DNA from: Veillonella sp. 3891
Lineage (GTDB): Bacteria > Bacillota > Negativicutes > Veillonellales > Veillonellaceae
Direction: 5' to 3'
Assembly: GCF_003992315.1 (NCBI RefSeq)
Contig: NZ_RQVE01000002.1
Coordinates: 146,306 to 210,305, forward strand
Length of the DNA stretch: 64,000 nt
In this document: positions 55,464 to 63,924 of the stretch, one piece after another
Position numbering within the stretch: position 1 is the first letter of the stretch
How the letters are laid out: every line of letters begins with the position of its first letter
Notes under the pieces: model-generated
The model's database searches: none
What the model was told of the DNA's origin: nothing
What the model saw: only the letters and a program-made list of their open reading frames with translations
Program-made: the position numbers and the translations under genes

Positions 55464-55995
55464 TCGTTGATTTCCTTTCTTCGTAGCCCTTTATATCCTA
55501 TGCTGATTTCTATACACTTTTAAAGTCAGCATATATCTATATACACCTCTAATAGTTTTTGCCGTATCACTTCGTGTTTAATACAAATATATATCTAGTA
55601 TACCATAAAATGGCTTATTATAAGCGTCTAAGCACTACATCACACCATTTGTGTATGATTTTGTGTATCCCCAAACCAACATTCATACATATCAGCACCA
55701 GTTCTGACAATGCTCCCACAATCACTATAAACATATACTTAGAGGCGAGTATCACCGCCGAATATAGTATAAAATCATATATGATAAAATCCTAACATAT
55801 AGGAACATTGATGTCTTTAATCAGCTTTCCCCCTATTAATTTAGTCATATATCTTATGATACTCTTAGATTATGTTATCCTATACCCCATCTTGTAACGA
55901 TAACGTTCTTAGAAAATGTCCATCCCTATTTGCACAACAAAAAGAGAACCCACTACTGTGGATTCCCTTATATAAAATTATACAGTGGTTGTATC
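55464..55995. other. Non-coding gap before metY
   Basis: The only feature noted is a weak metY terminator at 55943-55967 (minus-strand GAATCCAC/GTGGGTTC followed by TCTTTTTG). No convincing gene is seen elsewhere. Confidence 0.4.
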
Positions 55996-57264
55996 TTACA
56001 GTTTATCCAATGCTTGCGCTAAGTCAGCAATGATATCATCTACATTTTCGATACCGATGGACACACGTAATTGTTCTGGTTTTACACCTGCTGTCAATTG
56101 TTCCTCAGGGCTCAATTGAGCATGTGTTGTACTTGCTGGGTGAATTACCAAGGATTTAGCATCCGCCACGTTTGCAAGGTTAGAGAAGATTTCAAGAGCA
56201 TCAACGAATTTGATACCTTCTTCTTTACCACCTTTAACACCGAACGTGAAGACAGCACCAACGCCATTCGGGAAGTATTTATCAGCCAATGCTTTGTATG
56301 GGCTGCTTGGTAATTCAGGGTAGTTTACATACGCAATTTTTGGATGGTTTACCAAGAAATCTACTACTTTACGAGTGTTTTCTACATGGCGCTCTACACG
56401 CAAGGACAATGTTTCAATGCCTTGGATAATCAACCATGCTGCTAGTGGAGTAATGGATGCACCAGTGTCACGCAATAATTGAGCACGTACTTTCACAGTG
56501 AAAGGAATTGGAAGATCGCCGTATACTAAACCATTATAATGTACGTCGCCTTCTACAAATCCTGGGTAGCGACCGCTTGCTTTGTAGTCGAACTTGCCAC
56601 TTTCCACGATGACACCAGCGATAGTTGTGCCATGACCGCCTAAATATTTAGTAGCGGAGTGAACAACAACGTCTGCACCATGTTCGAATGGACGGAACAA
56701 GTATGGAGTACCAAATGTGTTATCTACAATCACGATGATACCGTGTGCGTGAGCGATTTCAGCAATCGCTTCTAAGTCCACAAGGTTAGCCCCTGGGTTA
56801 CCAACAGATTCCACATACACAGCTTTTGTATTGTCGTCGATCGCTGCTTTGAACTCATCTAAGTTATCTGGATTTACAAATTTTGTAGTAATGCCGAAAC
56901 GTGGCAATGTTGCGCTGAATAAGTTGTATGTACCACCGTACAATGTGGAAGCTGCTACAATGTTATCGCCAGCAGAGGCTACGTTTTGGATGGTGTATGT
57001 AATCGCTGCGGAACCAGATGCTACAGCGATCGCACCAGCACCGCCTTCTAAAGCCGCTACACGGCCTTCCAACACGTCTTGTGTAGGGTTGCCTAAACGA
57101 GTGTAGATAGGGCCCGCATCAGTTAAAGCAAAACGACCTGCTGCTTGTTCTGCATCTTTAAATACATAAGAAGTTGTTTGATAAATTGGCACTGCACGAG
57201 AACCTGTTGCGTCCACTGTATGACCTGCGTGTAATTGTAATGTTTCAAATTTGTAATTGCTCAT
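55996..57264 (-). CDS. metY: O-acetylhomoserine sulfhydrylase
   Basis: The 422-residue PLP enzyme of the Cys/Met metabolism family carries [20 protein letters not shown], the [18 protein letters not shown] segment and the PLP-binding Lys in [16 protein letters not shown]. Its length and pattern match MetY, which makes homocysteine from O-acetylhomoserine and sulfide. The gene upstream is an MetA-family acyltransferase predicted to make that acetyl ester, so the pair forms a direct sulfhydrylation route. GTGAGGAAA precedes the start. Confidence 0.93.
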   Translation of the reverse strand: MSNYKFETLQLHAGHTVDATGSRAVPIYQTTSYVFKDAEQAAGRFALTDAGPIYTRLGNPTQDVLEGRVAALEGGAGAIAVASGSAAITYTIQNVASAGDNIVAASTLYGGTYNLFSATLPRFGITTKFVNPDNLDEFKAAIDDNTKAVYVESVGNPGANLVDLEAIAEIAHAHGIIVIVDNTFGTPYLFRPFEHGADVVVHSATKYLGGHGTTIAGVIVESGKFDYKASGRYPGFVEGDVHYNGLVYGDLPIPFTVKVRAQLLRDTGASITPLAAWLIIQGIETLSLRVERHVENTRKVVDFLVNHPKIAYVNYPELPSSPYKALADKYFPNGVGAVFTFGVKGGKEEGIKFVDALEIFSNLANVADAKSLVIHPASTTHAQLSPEEQLTAGVKPEQLRVSIGIENVDDIIADLAQALDKL

Positions 57265-57311
57265 GTTACTTTCCTCACTATTCTTAAATCTTTACTATCT
57301 ATTAACCAGGA

Positions 57312-58271
57312 TTAAATCACCCAGTCTTGTATATATGGTTCTTCAATCTCTCTCGATTGCAATTCACTGACTTCATATGGTGTTTCTTGGTACACATAAT
57401 AGTTTAACCAGTTCGTATAAAGTATGGTCGATGCCGAACGCCATCGTATCATCGGAGTCTTGGTTGGATCATCTCCAGGAAAATAATTTTCTGGAATCTC
57501 AATCTCTAAGCCTAATTTTCTGTCCCGATCATACTCTTGGTATAAGGTATCTCGATCATATTCTGGATGTCCAAAGATAAATACATGTTTATTATCATAG
57601 GATCTAACGATACCAACACCTGTCTTATCCGCGCGGGCTAGCACTTCTAGTTGAGGGTGAGCGTTGATTTCGCTTTCACTCACCGTCGTATGCCGTGAAT
57701 GAGGCATATAGAAGAGTTCATCTAGGCCACGCATCAGCATGGGTTTCGTGTTCTGCACTTCTTGTTCGTATACACCAAATAACTTAGTAGGCAAATCTTC
57801 TTTGTGAATACCAAAGTGCTTGTAAATCCCTGCTTGGGCTCCCCAACAAATGTAGAGTGTCGAACATACATGGGTTTTGCTCCATTCCATAATCTCTGAA
57901 AGCTCATCCCAGTAATTCACTTCCTCAAATGGCATTTGTTCTACCGGAGCACCTGTGATAATCAAGCCATCAAAGTATTGATCTTTGATTTCCTCGAAAG
58001 TCCTATAAAAGGTTTCCAAATATTCTTGGCTCGTATGACTCGCTGTATAGGACGCCGTGTACAGAAAGGTGACCTTCGTTTGTAACGGTGTATTGCTCAA
58101 AGCACGGAGCAGTTGAATTTCCGTCGTTTCTTTCCGCGGCATCAAGTTCACAACCACAATATGGAGTGGTCGAATATCTTGCGACTCTGCTCGCTCCGAA
58201 TCCATGACGAATATATTCTCTTCTGAAAGTTTCCCTATCGCCGGTAATCCTTTCACCACTCGTATCGGCAA
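57312..58271 (-). CDS. metA: Homoserine O-acetyltransferase (MetA family)
   Basis: The 319-residue enzyme carries VVNLMPRKETTEIQLLR, a catalytic Cys in YICWGAQAG and the HPEYD segment. A TTG start at 58271 gives the usual MPIRV-like N-terminus and has GAGAGGTG 6 bases upstream; a GTG at 58280 is the alternative. With the TTG start, residue 111 is Glu (ITGAPVEQM), the residue known to favour acetyl-CoA over succinyl-CoA in this family. This agrees with metY downstream. Confidence 0.92.
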   Translation of the reverse strand: MPIRVVKGLPAIGKLSEENIFVMDSERAESQDIRPLHIVVVNLMPRKETTEIQLLRALSNTPLQTKVTFLYTASYTASHTSQEYLETFYRTFEEIKDQYFDGLIITGAPVEQMPFEEVNYWDELSEIMEWSKTHVCSTLYICWGAQAGIYKHFGIHKEDLPTKLFGVYEQEVQNTKPMLMRGLDELFYMPHSRHTTVSESEINAHPQLEVLARADKTGVGIVRSYDNKHVFIFGHPEYDRDTLYQEYDRDRKLGLEIEIPENYFPGDDPTKTPMIRWRSASTILYTNWLNYYVYQETPYEVSELQSREIEEPYIQDWVI

Positions 58272-58319
58272 TCCATTCACCTCTCTTTCCAGTAAAACCT
58301 ATCGATTAACGATGAATTA

Positions 58320-58348
58320 AGTATACTAGGATGTCCATCAGATGTCAA
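58320..58348 (-). promoter_or_regulatory. Promoter of the metA-metY operon
   Basis: TTGACA (58343-58348) and TATACT (58320-58325) are 17 bases apart on the minus strand, a near-consensus promoter. No SAM riboswitch lies in the ~40-base leader. Confidence 0.8.
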
Positions 58349-58524
58349 CAATATGCGCACATTTATCCTTATACAGGATACATATTATTATATATAGTCA
58401 TTACCTATAACAAAATAGTAAGTCCTTAAATTTGCAAATATCCCTCTGCGGATACTAACCCTTTATCACCTTCACTAGAGTCACAATGATATATCCCCCA
58501 GAAGAGTACGATGTCCCCCATCCC

Positions 58525-58712
58525 ATCCCTTAGGAACGCAGTTAGGCGTAGCAGCCTTTGTGGCAGGTCTTACTAGCTAAATTACACAAATACAAGAAGC
58601 CCATGGCGTGCTCCTGAACAAACATTGTGAAATGCCGTTTGAGAAGGAGTATGCCATGGGCTTCCCTTTATCATATTTAGTTAAATCGCCACAGGCTGCA
58701 TAGGCTAATAAG
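58525..58712. repeat. Long palindromic repeat, copy A
   Basis: This is a ~190 bp sequence repeated in direct orientation at 59085-59273. Outer arms (GTAGCAGCCT..TGGC and GCC.CAGGCTGC) pair around the stem-loop core at 58596-58664, so the whole unit can fold on itself. It has no reading frame. Confidence 0.85.
58596..58664. repeat. Dispersed stem-loop element, copy A
   Basis: The stems are GAAGCCCATGGC/GCCATGGGCTTC, CTCCT/AGGAG and CAAAC/GTTTG, around a core with GAACAAACATTGTGAAATGC. It is the centre of the long repeat. Confidence 0.8.
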
Positions 58713-58732
58713 TAGTGTTTTCTCTAAAAGTA

Positions 58733-58741
58733 TGCTATAAT
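58733..58741 (+). promoter_or_regulatory. Extended -10 promoter of the candidate antitoxin RNA
   Basis: The plus strand reads TGCTATAAT, an extended -10 box, upstream of the predicted antitoxin RNA. The -35 is weak. The toxin promoter carries the same TGCTATAAT. Confidence 0.6.
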
Positions 58742-58747
58742 ACAGAC

Positions 58748-58864
58748 ATAAAAAGAAGAGCCATCAACGTGCGAACGGCGTTAGGCTCATCTCAGAATAT
58801 CAAAAGATGAAAGGCCTAACGTGTATAAGTGCTGGTAACACTTATCTTTTACGTTAGGCTTTTT
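58748..58864 (+). ncRNA. Candidate antitoxin RNA
   Basis: The RNA runs from the TGCTATAAT promoter to the hairpin at 58814-58859 and its T5 run, about 115 nt. Its 5' part (GAGCC.TCAACGTGCGA) has partial complementarity to the 5' leader of the toxin mRNA. The terminator is shared with the toxin transcript, so the 3' ends are fully complementary. The terminator loop CTGGTAA holds a YUNR (CUGG) motif. Confidence 0.5.
58814..58864. terminator. Shared terminator of the toxin and antitoxin RNAs
   Basis: GCCTAACGT and ACGTTAGGC enclose ATAAGTG/CACTTAT with a 7-base loop. The plus strand has T5 after it; the minus strand only a short T run. Confidence 0.75.
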
Positions 58865-58869
58865 CATTT

Positions 58870-58947
58870 CTAATTAAAGAAACGATACAAATCTATAATT
58901 AATTTTAAAAATTTTACTAATACAAGTAACTTTTTCAAAAATTTCAT
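58870..58947 (-). CDS. Candidate type I toxin peptide, 25 residues
   Basis: A complete 25-codon frame starts MKFLKKLL, is hydrophobic in the middle (VLVKFLKLII) and ends DLYRFFN. GAGGGAGGGGG lies 6-20 bases before the ATG, an unusually strong site for so small a frame. A TGCTATAAT box (59013-59021) gives a leader of about 60 bases. Size, charge pattern and the convergent antisense RNA match membrane-active type I toxins. It is not obviously related to Fst, Ldr or TxpA peptides. Confidence 0.6.
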   Translation of the reverse strand: MKFLKKLLVLVKFLKLIIDLYRFFN

Positions 58948-59012
58948 AGAAACCACCCCCTCCCTCATTAGGAAGAGATGAGCCCAACTCACGTTGATAA
59001 CTCTTTAATTTT

Positions 59013-59021
59013 ATTATAGCA
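59013..59021 (-). promoter_or_regulatory. Extended -10 promoter of the candidate toxin mRNA
   Basis: The minus strand reads TGCTATAAT. The downstream leader carries ATCAACGTG and GGGCTCATCTC, also found in the antitoxin RNA. Confidence 0.6.
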
Positions 59022-59084
59022 CAAATCACACATATCGTTGATAATAATTACCAACCACTTTAAAAAATATAATTGGATATAATT

Positions 59085-59273
59085 ATCCCTAAGAAATGCA
59101 GTTAGGCGTAGCAGCCTTTATGGCGGTTCTTACTGACTAAATCAAACAAAAGCAAGAAGCCCATGGCGTGCTCCTGAACAAACATTATGAAATACCGTTT
59201 GAGAAGGAGTATGCCATGGGCTTCCCTTTATCATATTCAGTTAACACCGCCACAGGCTGCATAGCGTAACAAG
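59085..59273. repeat. Long palindromic repeat, copy B
   Basis: This is the direct repeat of 58525-58712, offset by 560-561 bases. Outer arms GCAGCCT..TGGCGGT and ACCGCCA..AGGCTGC pair better than in copy A. Confidence 0.85.
59156..59224. repeat. Dispersed stem-loop element, copy B
   Basis: This has the same stems as copy A, with core GAACAAACATTATGAAATAC. Confidence 0.8.
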
Positions 59274-59581
59274 TGAGTATCTTTTAGTTATAGCCACTTT
59301 TTGATTCTTTTATAAGTATTAGAAACAACAAGCATATTGATTATAAATTTTAAATTCCATATGCTAATTTGGCATATATGAGCAATTTTGACCATTTTAT
59401 TGATGACATTTCTCACTTTTTGATTTATAATTTTAATTAATAGCATAAGCGCTTGTAACAGAATTTAATTTCTTAATTCAAATTCGTAAGAACAAGGAGG
59501 TGTTTACCAAAACTAACAGACAGACAGATAATAAATTCAGGAAGTACAACAATGATAAGTCCTTTCAAAAAGGAGATTACT
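59274..59581. other. Non-coding gap before the sigma-like gene
   Basis: AT-rich, with one AAGGAGGTG at about 59495 that is not followed by a long frame. No clear promoter was chosen. Confidence 0.35.
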
Positions 59582-60208
59582 ATGAAAAAGTCTTATATTT
59601 CGCAAGGGCTTCAAGATTCATGCCCTGATTGGGGGGAAGACTATTATACCGATGAAGAGCTAGTCGCCTTAGCCCAAGCAGGTCATGCATCTGCTTCTGT
59701 CATTTTGTGTCAACGCTATGTACCACTGATCACACGCTATTCCCATGTACGTCAACTTCGTAGCATGGAAAACGATTTAGAAGCTACATTATGGGAGAGT
59801 TTCTTAACCGCTATCCAAACGTACGATCTGAACGGGAAAGTCCCCTTTGCAGGGTTTGTAAAATCTCGCATCCATTATACGGAAATGAATCTCTTCCGTA
59901 AAAGTGTTCATCAATGGAATCATGAATCTTTACTTCATGAAGAGGATGACTCGAATCCAATCATCCACATCCCTGCCAAAGATGATACAGAGCAGGAGGC
60001 CCTTGCGCACTTACAAATTGTAGCGTTGAAAGGGGCACTTTCACGGATTGATACCGTGCATGCCGCCCTATTAGAGCAGATTTTATTTCAAGGTAAATCC
60101 ATTAGTGATATGGCTAACGTATATGGAATAAGTCGACAAGCAATGCACAAAAAGTATAAAAAAGCTATCGCTTTGGTACAACAAGAGTTAGAACGATCTA
60201 AAGATTAA
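59582..60208 (+). CDS. Sigma-70-like RNA polymerase sigma factor
   Basis: The 208-residue protein has a region 2-like N-terminal half (ELVALAQAGHASASVILCQRYVPLITRYS, then LRSMENDLEATLWESFLTAIQTYD...PFAGFVKSRIHYTEMNLFRK). It ends in a region 4 helix-turn-helix (LLEQILFQGKSISDMANVYGISRQAMHKKYKKAI). It is a short, alternative (ECF/SigO-like) factor. The start at 59582 follows AAGGAG; ten earlier codons lack a site. The DUF1659/DUF2922 pair nearby on the other strand often accompanies such genes. Confidence 0.8.
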   Translation: MKKSYISQGLQDSCPDWGEDYYTDEELVALAQAGHASASVILCQRYVPLITRYSHVRQLRSMENDLEATLWESFLTAIQTYDLNGKVPFAGFVKSRIHYTEMNLFRKSVHQWNHESLLHEEDDSNPIIHIPAKDDTEQEALAHLQIVALKGALSRIDTVHAALLEQILFQGKSISDMANVYGISRQAMHKKYKKAIALVQQELERSKD

Positions 60209-60238
60209 TTTAACTAAGGACTAAGGACTTATCACAAA

Positions 60239-60273
60239 AAACCTGAATCTCTACTTTCGAGATTCAGGTTTTT
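60239..60273. terminator. Terminator of the sigma-like gene
   Basis: AACCTGAATCTC and GAGATTCAGGTT form a 12-bp stem followed by T run. Confidence 0.88.
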
Positions 60274-60471
60274 ACATTTTTATGATATAGCTTTGTCATC
60301 ATCAACACCATGTTTTCTAGGTATTCTTTCTAGATAGAGCATAACAATAGCCACCCTGCTATGTATTAGCAAGATGGCTACGGTAATCCTTGGCACTAAT
60401 TCAAATATACTATTGCTTTACATATACCTCTGTCGTATGTGGTTCACTACTGTCTAAAGGTCTATCCTACC

Positions 60472-60543
60472 TTATCGTTTCAACCACTTATATACCCAGA
60501 AGGCAATTCTAATTAATTTTATCGCTTTTTCAATCTTGTCCAT
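60472..60543 (-). CDS. 23-residue amphipathic cationic peptide
   Basis: A complete frame starts MDKIEKAIKLIRIAF and ends YKWLKR, one base after the DUF1659 stop codon, which suggests coupled translation. Lys and Arg repeat every 3-4 residues between hydrophobics, so it should form a charged amphipathic helix. No known family is recognised. It may be a membrane-active peptide, a toxin or a random frame. Confidence 0.4.
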   Translation of the reverse strand: MDKIEKAIKLIRIAFWVYKWLKR

Positions 60544-60544
60544 A

Positions 60545-60748
60545 CTACGCCGCCAACGCGATTGCATTATTGCGGACAACACCCACCAATGGGTATGCAT
60601 ATAACTTACCTAATGCGTCACCTACGGCTTTGATATCTTCATCAGATGCTGCTTCGTTCACATAGGCAAAATTAGCTACCTTTACATTGTGCGCGCCTTC
60701 GCCCTTTTTAAATTGTAATTGTAATTTAGTCACCATTGTTGTTGTCAT
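60545..60748 (-). CDS. DUF1659-like small protein
   Basis: The 67-residue protein (MTTTMVTKLQLQFKKGEGAHN ... AYVNEAASDEDIKAVGDALGKLYAYPLVGVVR) matches the pattern of DUF1659: a beta strand with a basic start, then an 'N....D.DI...G.AL..L' helix. The function is unknown. It follows the DUF2922-like gene by 13 bases, as these two families usually do. AAGGAGGGG precedes the start. Confidence 0.7.
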   Translation of the reverse strand: MTTTMVTKLQLQFKKGEGAHNVKVANFAYVNEAASDEDIKAVGDALGKLYAYPLVGVVRNNAIALAA

Positions 60749-60761
60749 ATTCTACCCCTCC

Positions 60762-60995
60762 TTATTCTACCACTGTAGATTCTGTAGTCACTAATGTACC
60801 ATGTTGAAAGCTAGTTAAGCGTTGATCTTTACGACCACGAAGTACATCTTTTTCTACCATAAGTTGTCCTACTGTATCGATTTCAGATTTAGTTACCCCT
60901 TCTTTGGGGAATCCTACTACAATACTTACTTCTTCCTTAGATGTGTCCATAAAGACTAAATGTAATTCTTTTTTCACTACTGTACTTGCTGCCAT
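60762..60995 (-). CDS. DUF2922-like small protein
   Basis: The 77-residue protein starts MAASTVVKKELHLVFMDTSKEEVSIVVGFPKEGVTKSEIDTVGQLMVEKDVL, the layout of DUF2922 (strand, strand, then helix). The function is unknown. GAAAGGAGAAG precedes the start; a longer frame adds an unrelated stretch. With the DUF1659 gene it forms a conserved small-protein pair. Confidence 0.7.
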   Translation of the reverse strand: MAASTVVKKELHLVFMDTSKEEVSIVVGFPKEGVTKSEIDTVGQLMVEKDVLRGRKDQRLTSFQHGTLVTTESTVVE

Positions 60996-61262
60996 ATTCT
61001 TCTCCTTTCTTAGTGCCAAGTCCTTACACTTAGATACATTCACAAAGAGAGATGATGTCAACCAAATAAATTTACTCATCAAAGATTTCAGTAACACCAA
61101 TACATATTACAGCCATCCATGCTGCAATTACACATTCTATAATTGCATATCATATTTTTATATCCATTCATAAATAGCACTTATATGATATAGCCACACC
61201 CTATAAGATTTAAGACTTTATTATTATTTTACTTATTCCTACTCATTTGATATACTATATTT
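60996..61262. other. Non-coding gap
   Basis: This AT-rich stretch between the divergent DUF2922 gene and the candidate RNA holds the RNA promoter (TTTACT 61228-61233; TATACT 61251-61256; 17-base spacing). Confidence 0.5.
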
Positions 61263-61412
61263 GTCGATGTGATACTCGACAGGAACTATGAAACCTCATA
61301 TGTTCCAGCCTTTCAAACTACTTACATATGTGATAACGGTGGCTTCCCATACACACCTATAGTTATCACAAACAAGCCACCTACTCGGCCCCATACGAGT
61401 TAGGTGGCTTTC
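61263..61412 (+). ncRNA. Candidate non-coding RNA with alternative pairing
   Basis: From the TTTACT/TATACT promoter the RNA folds into TGTCG/CGACA, GGAAC/GTTCC and TGATAAC/GTTATCA hairpins. It ends at AAGCCACCTACTCG/CGAG..AGGTGGCTT with a short T-rich end. The 5' arm AAGCCACC could also pair with an earlier GGTGGCTT (61338-61346), the layout of an attenuator. msrAB downstream has its own promoter, so this may be an independent RNA. Confidence 0.45.
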
Positions 61413-61519
61413 ACCTTTATAAACAATCTTATAAGGAATGTTATTACTCTGTTCATCATTGCACCATATATCTTATACCTGTAATAACATTATTTTATAC
61501 ACGCTTTTATACAAACGCA

Positions 61520-61570
61520 TGCTATAATTAAAATCAAGTATATACTGATGCTATCTAATCAATAGCATCA
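61520..61570 (+). promoter_or_regulatory. Promoter and leader hairpin of msrAB
   Basis: TGCTATAAT (61520-61528) is an extended -10. A hairpin TGATGCTA/TAGCATCA (61546-61570) lies in the leader. Confidence 0.6.
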
Positions 61571-61647
61571 CATTATTTCTCTAGTAATATAAAAATAATA
61601 CATCATATGCATCGTCACTAATATAGACAACAAAAAGGAGTGATAGT

Positions 61648-62616
61648 ATGAACAAAATTATTTACCTAGGCGGCGGTTGTTTCTGGGGTGTTGAAAGCTA
61701 CTTTCAACGCATTCCAGGTGTTGTAGATACTGAGGTAGGTTACAGCAATGGCACTCAGCCAAATCCAAGTTATGAGGACGTATGCCGTGGCAGTGGTCAC
61801 GTAGAAACTGTAAAAGTCACCTATGATACATCCGTGATCTCCCTCCCTAAAATTCTACAGTATTTCTTGCGCATCATCGATCCTTTCAGCATCAATAAAC
61901 AAGGTAACGATGTGGGTGTACAATATCGCAGCGGTGTATATTATGAAACTCCTGATGACAAAGCCATCATCGAAGCTACTTTGGGACGTGCTAACAGCCA
62001 CTACAAAGAGCCTTTTGCCATCGAAGTCTTACCGCTAGCCTCCTTTTATCCAGCTGAAACCTATCACCAAGATTATTTAGACAAAAATCCAAACGGCTAT
62101 TGTCACATTAATGTGTCCAAAGCTTATGAACCTTTGGTTGATGAAAGCGACTACGAACGAAAATCTGACTCTGTTTTACGAGAAGAACTCAGCGACTTAG
62201 CCTATTCTGTAACACAACAGAGTGCTACAGAACGACCTTTCTCTCATGGATATACAGATGAGTTTCGTCCCGGTATCTATGTAGATGTTACCTCTGGAGA
62301 GCCTCTTTTTATCTCTGCTCAAAAGTTTGACTCCGGTTGCGGTTGGCCTAGCTTTGCGCAGCCTATCAACAGCGATGTGATTCGTTACTATCAAGATGAT
62401 AGTTTAGGACATCGTCGCATCGAAGTGCGCAGTCGCATTGGCGATGCTCATTTAGGACATGTCTTTGAAGATGGGCCCCAATCTATGGGCGGCCTCCGCT
62501 ATTGTATCAACGGCGCTGCATTGCGCTTTATCCCTTTAGAAAAACTTGAGGAAGAAGGATATGGTAGTTTGCGTAAGTTCGTAGAACGTAGCGAAGCTCT
62601 ATCTCAGGATTCTTAA
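61648..62616 (+). CDS. msrAB: Fused methionine sulfoxide reductase A/B
   Basis: The 322-residue protein has an MsrA domain (~1-165) with catalytic Cys11 in GGGCFWGVESYF, and an MsrB domain (~170-310) with DSGCGWPSF, EVRSRIGDAHLGHVFEDGP and the catalytic RYCINGAALRF. MsrA repairs methionine-S-sulfoxide and MsrB the R form. AAGGAGTGATAGT precedes the start. It has no signal peptide, so it acts in the cytoplasm. Confidence 0.96.
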   Translation: MNKIIYLGGGCFWGVESYFQRIPGVVDTEVGYSNGTQPNPSYEDVCRGSGHVETVKVTYDTSVISLPKILQYFLRIIDPFSINKQGNDVGVQYRSGVYYETPDDKAIIEATLGRANSHYKEPFAIEVLPLASFYPAETYHQDYLDKNPNGYCHINVSKAYEPLVDESDYERKSDSVLREELSDLAYSVTQQSATERPFSHGYTDEFRPGIYVDVTSGEPLFISAQKFDSGCGWPSFAQPINSDVIRYYQDDSLGHRRIEVRSRIGDAHLGHVFEDGPQSMGGLRYCINGAALRFIPLEKLEEEGYGSLRKFVERSEALSQDS

Positions 62617-62691
62617 GAACATTACTATATAATAGATTGGCATATGTCCAATATCATTTTTATGACTACAGTTCATCGTAACTGACAACAC

Positions 62692-62740
62692 AAAAAGACT
62701 GTAAACTCAGGGCTATATTCCCATGTGTTTACAGTCTTTT
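62692..62740. terminator. Terminator of msrAB
   Basis: AAAAGACTGTAAAC and GTTTACAGTCTTTT form a long stem about 75 bases after the stop. Confidence 0.85.
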
Positions 62741-62898
62741 ATTGTTATATAGATACTATACGATTATGTATTCTATCTATAACGATCGAGCTAGCATTCT
62801 TGAACACTATGTTTATGCTGGTAAAGTACGTATATCCCTATAGATTATGCATATGCTATTGTATCCCTGCAAATTCTGTATCTTACAAGTGCAGAAAA

Positions 62899-63711
62899 TT
62901 AGACACGCCAAGAAATCCACGCAATAGTATCCGTTGTGTGGTTTTCTAATTTGCCATCTACAGCTTTCTCCGCTAAAAATTCACGAATTTCTTGTTTGAT
63001 AACTTCTAAATCACCACCCACTTTGCGATGCACACGCAAGCAGAAATAGTCCACTGCCTCATCGACGGTTAAAGTTTCTACTTCTTCCACCGTTTTGTAA
63101 GTAATGTTTACATCTTTTCCAATTTTGTTGGCTGTACCTAAACAATCTTGCAACATCGATTCCCACGGTGTACCACACACACCATATCTCTCACTATAGA
63201 TAGCATCTAAGTATTCATCCTTTCGATCGGCGAACATGATACACAAGCAATATTTACGGCTAGCTCGATGCAAGGCATATAAGTTCGCTGTGTCCGACAT
63301 AATAGGGCAGAAAATGCTGTATACCAAATCGAATTGCTTATCCCATCCTAAGGTTTGCCGTGCCTCTTCGGACCATGGTCCTAACCATAAATCTAGTGAA
63401 AGCCCTTCACTTTCGCTAATTGCCTTACCACCTTCTAGCATGCCTGTGGACAGATCAACGCCAGTTACTTTCACCCCATTACGAGCGAGTCCCATGGCAT
63501 AGTCACCAGTGCCGCAACCTACATCAAGTGCAGTTTCTCCTTCTACTGGATGGATGCCTAACTCTTGTAAGCGTGCTACAAAATCCACCACTTGCGCCAC
63601 ACGATCCTCGCGCTTGTGCATATTGACGAAGAACTTAGACGTTTGATTCCAAGATTGTTGCTCTTCTTGCCAACCTTCCATAGAAACAGGCATTGTTGTG
63701 ATTGTACTCAT
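62899..63711 (-). CDS. Class I SAM-dependent methyltransferase
   Basis: The 270-residue protein has motif I ALDVGCGTGDYAMGLA, the acidic VTGVDLSTGMLEGGK, and QFDLVYSIFCPIM after the binding loop. These define a class I (UbiE-like) methyltransferase. The C-terminal half has no known substrate domain. AAGGAGG precedes the start. The substrate cannot be told; it may be a small molecule. Confidence 0.88.
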   Translation of the reverse strand: MSTITTMPVSMEGWQEEQQSWNQTSKFFVNMHKREDRVAQVVDFVARLQELGIHPVEGETALDVGCGTGDYAMGLARNGVKVTGVDLSTGMLEGGKAISESEGLSLDLWLGPWSEEARQTLGWDKQFDLVYSIFCPIMSDTANLYALHRASRKYCLCIMFADRKDEYLDAIYSERYGVCGTPWESMLQDCLGTANKIGKDVNITYKTVEEVETLTVDEAVDYFCLRVHRKVGGDLEVIKQEIREFLAEKAVDGKLENHTTDTIAWISWRV

Positions 63712-63874
63712 GAAAACCTCCTTGTAACTCTATACCTAGTAGGCTAGATATAATTTACATGTATATGACTACTATTATTATATATGATATTTTCAAATTA
63801 CACGTGATAAATATTATCAATTCATATACTTTAATTATACTATATAACAAGCACATATACTGTGCCTATGGCAA

Positions 63875-63901
63875 CAAAAAAGCGACCTTACGGTCGCTTT
63901 T
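63875..63901. terminator. Terminator of tuf
   Basis: AAAAGCGACC and GGTCGCTTTT form a perfect stem with A and T tracts on both sides. Confidence 0.9.
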
Positions 63902-63924
63902 CGTAGTTAGAATCTATGATTCAA

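Noticed and set aside
58272..58320. A SAM riboswitch or T-box before metA (and before metQ)
   Set aside because: The metA leader is only about 40 bases after a near-consensus promoter. The metQ leader is equally short. Neither has the conserved motifs.
58814..58859. GCCTAAC...GTTAGGC resembles the ends of an integron attC site
   Set aside because: The element is only ~46 bases, is followed by a T run and serves as a terminator. No integron integrase is seen, and the long repeats nearby have these motifs in the opposite order.
59490..59640. A short leader frame (GTG start) overlapping the start of the sigma-like gene
   Set aside because: The only ribosome site overlaps the start codon, and the frame ends soon after in a non-conserved sequence.
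60290..60410. A ~39-residue minus-strand frame (GTG start) after the 23-residue peptide
   Set aside because: It has no ribosome site and an ATG just upstream is followed at once by a stop.
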